Assembly (NCBI RefSeq): GCF_028554725.1 | Contig: NC_071670.1 | Span: forward strand, 71,957,001 to 72,021,000 | Direction: 5' to 3' | DNA length: 64,000 nt | DNA from: Zeugodacus cucurbitae | Taxonomy: Eukaryota > Arthropoda > Insecta > Diptera > Tephritidae | Shown here: in pieces, positions 63,040 to 64,000 of the stretch | Layout: every line of letters starts with the position of its first letter | How positions within the stretch are numbered: position 1 is the first letter of the stretch | Notes under the pieces: model-generated | What the model saw: only the letters and a program-made list of their open reading frames with translations | Told to the model about the DNA's origin: nothing | The model's database searches: none | Translations under genes and position numbers: made by a program

Positions 63040-63810
63040 CTATTAATATAACACAAACAACACACCAACGACAACATTTGTAATACTTTCAACAACGAAA
63101 GCGACTTTCACTCGAAAGTGAATCAACCAAAATATCTCGAAGAAACTGATGCCGTAGCAAGCGAATAAATCATTCACAAACCGCAACAATAATTTTGAGG
63201 CAGGTGAAATAAAACCAATGAAAACGAAGCAAAGCTTCAGCAGCATGAATATGTCATTGCATATGAAAGAGAAGTGAAAACAACGAACTACAAGCGACAC
63301 AGCCTCTGCATTGAGGCCACAAGCGACCAGTGAGCAATGGCACACAACAGCAATAATAACAACAACGACCACAGTGATTGCAATTAGAACAGCGAAAAAA
63401 TAAATCAACGCCATGAACATAAAAGCCCCATTGGCGGTACTTTGAAAATAAAAATCCACTTTTCCGCATACACACACATACAAATGGCCATAAGCATACA
63501 AACAGGCGTACCGAATGAAGCAACATTCACATACTGACCCTTTTGGGCAAACCCAAAAATGTGTGTCCCCAATGTCACGACACACACTCGCACACATTCA
63601 CGAGAATTCATGTTTGATGTACGATTACATGAGTGTTGTGTTTGTTGTAGTGTGGCTATGCGGCAGTGGCTGAGAAACCAATGCAAAAATAGAAACAAAA
63701 ATCCGAAAAAGAAATAAGAAAGAAAAGGAAAACAAGTCAAGCGAACGGAAATTCGTACCACTGAACAACAACAACTGCGAAAATTCATTCAAACGCGCAC
63801 TTCGCACGAG
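63040..63810 (+). promoter_or_regulatory. CAA/ACAA-rich stretch resembling a fly 5' leader
   Basis: The plus strand is unusually rich in CAACAA, CAATAATAACAACAAC and GAAAGTGAA words and poor in T runs, as in long fly 5' untranslated regions. The long minus-strand frames here (up to 184 codons at 63043-63597) are created by this bias: TTG and GTT runs read as Val, Leu and Cys. They are not convincing genes. An imperfect (AC)n run lies at 63471-63480. Confidence 0.25.
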
Positions 63811-63924
63811 ATGCCCAACGGCACAGAGCCTCAGCCATTCCAACTCGAATTTCTGTGTCAGCGACAGCAGCTCAAGCTGCGTTGCGCGTCGCCACACCCC
63901 ACCCACTTGGGAGAAGGAGCCTAA
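63811..63924 (+). CDS. Weak candidate short frame (37 residues) in leader-like DNA
   Basis: ATG at 63811 in the context CACGAG opens a 37-codon frame ending in TAA at 63922-63924. The codons are GC-richer than the surroundings and the translation is polar (it starts MPNGTEPQPFQLEF). It could be an upstream reading frame of a gene starting beyond the window, or chance. I do not recognise it. Confidence 0.12.
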   Translation: MPNGTEPQPFQLEFLCQRQQLKLRCASPHPTHLGEGA

Positions 63925-64000
63925 GTGTGTGGTATGGGTCTCGTTAGACACCCTCCTCTGCTCAGCAGTCGCTCTGGTATTATTTCCTACAACAAATATT

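Noticed and set aside
63043..63597. 184-codon minus-strand frame, the longest outside the transposases
   Set aside because: It runs antisense to CAA/CAACAA-rich DNA, whose complement reads as Val, Leu and Cys runs. It has no recognisable domain, and overlapping frames on the same strand are also open.
1..64000. CRISPR arrays, tRNA or rRNA genes, known fly microRNAs, bacterial-type operons
   Set aside because: None found. There are no regularly spaced repeats, no tRNA box A/B pairs with a cloverleaf that I could see, and no let-7, bantam, miR-1 or similar mature sequences. The scan was by eye, so weak cases could be missed.

Overview
This window is AT-rich, almost entirely non-coding DNA from a higher fly. 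A tephritid fruit fly is the best guess. The grounds are a rosa-type DD41D mariner (a group described from Ceratitis and other tephritids), CA/CAA-rich leader-like stretches typical of flies, and very low gene density. The species is inference. No host protein-coding gene can be supported. The only convincing open reading frame is a transposase, so the window most likely lies in an intergenic region or a very long intron.

Transposable elements. Two nearly identical 1.3-kb mariner elements lie in opposite orientation, at 15161-16461 (+) and 46387-47691 (-). Copy 1 encodes an apparently intact 359-residue transposase with D159, D252 and D294. Copy 2 has D294 changed to E and a stop at codon 306. 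A hAT-type element at 32772-34870 has an exact 8-bp target duplication and appears to carry a second, TTAA-flanked element inside it. A foldback element at 30911-31260 has two 119-bp arms. One Tc1-like terminus sits at 60271.

Large-scale structure. The main finding is that the first ~14 kb and the 40-62 kb part are diverged, colinear copies of each other in direct orientation. Anchor blocks occur in the same order: 1561/41376, 2163/42361, 4876/47712, 5243/47936, 6123/49951, 6868/51586, 11422/52924 and 13907/61845. The offset is about 39.8 kb at the left and grows through later insertions and deletions. This points to an old, roughly 40-kb-step segmental duplication of non-coding DNA. The mariner, hAT and foldback elements have no counterpart at matching positions, so they are probably younger. 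One block (4260-4490) has a further relative at 10660-10990.

Other regions. GC-richer, stop-poor patches at 58760-60130 and 63040-63960 resemble transcribed 5' leaders or promoter regions, and a possible internal exon lies at 3076-3292. Each is weakly supported. The remaining stretches hold short hairpins and microsatellites but no recognisable genes, tRNAs, rRNAs or known microRNAs.
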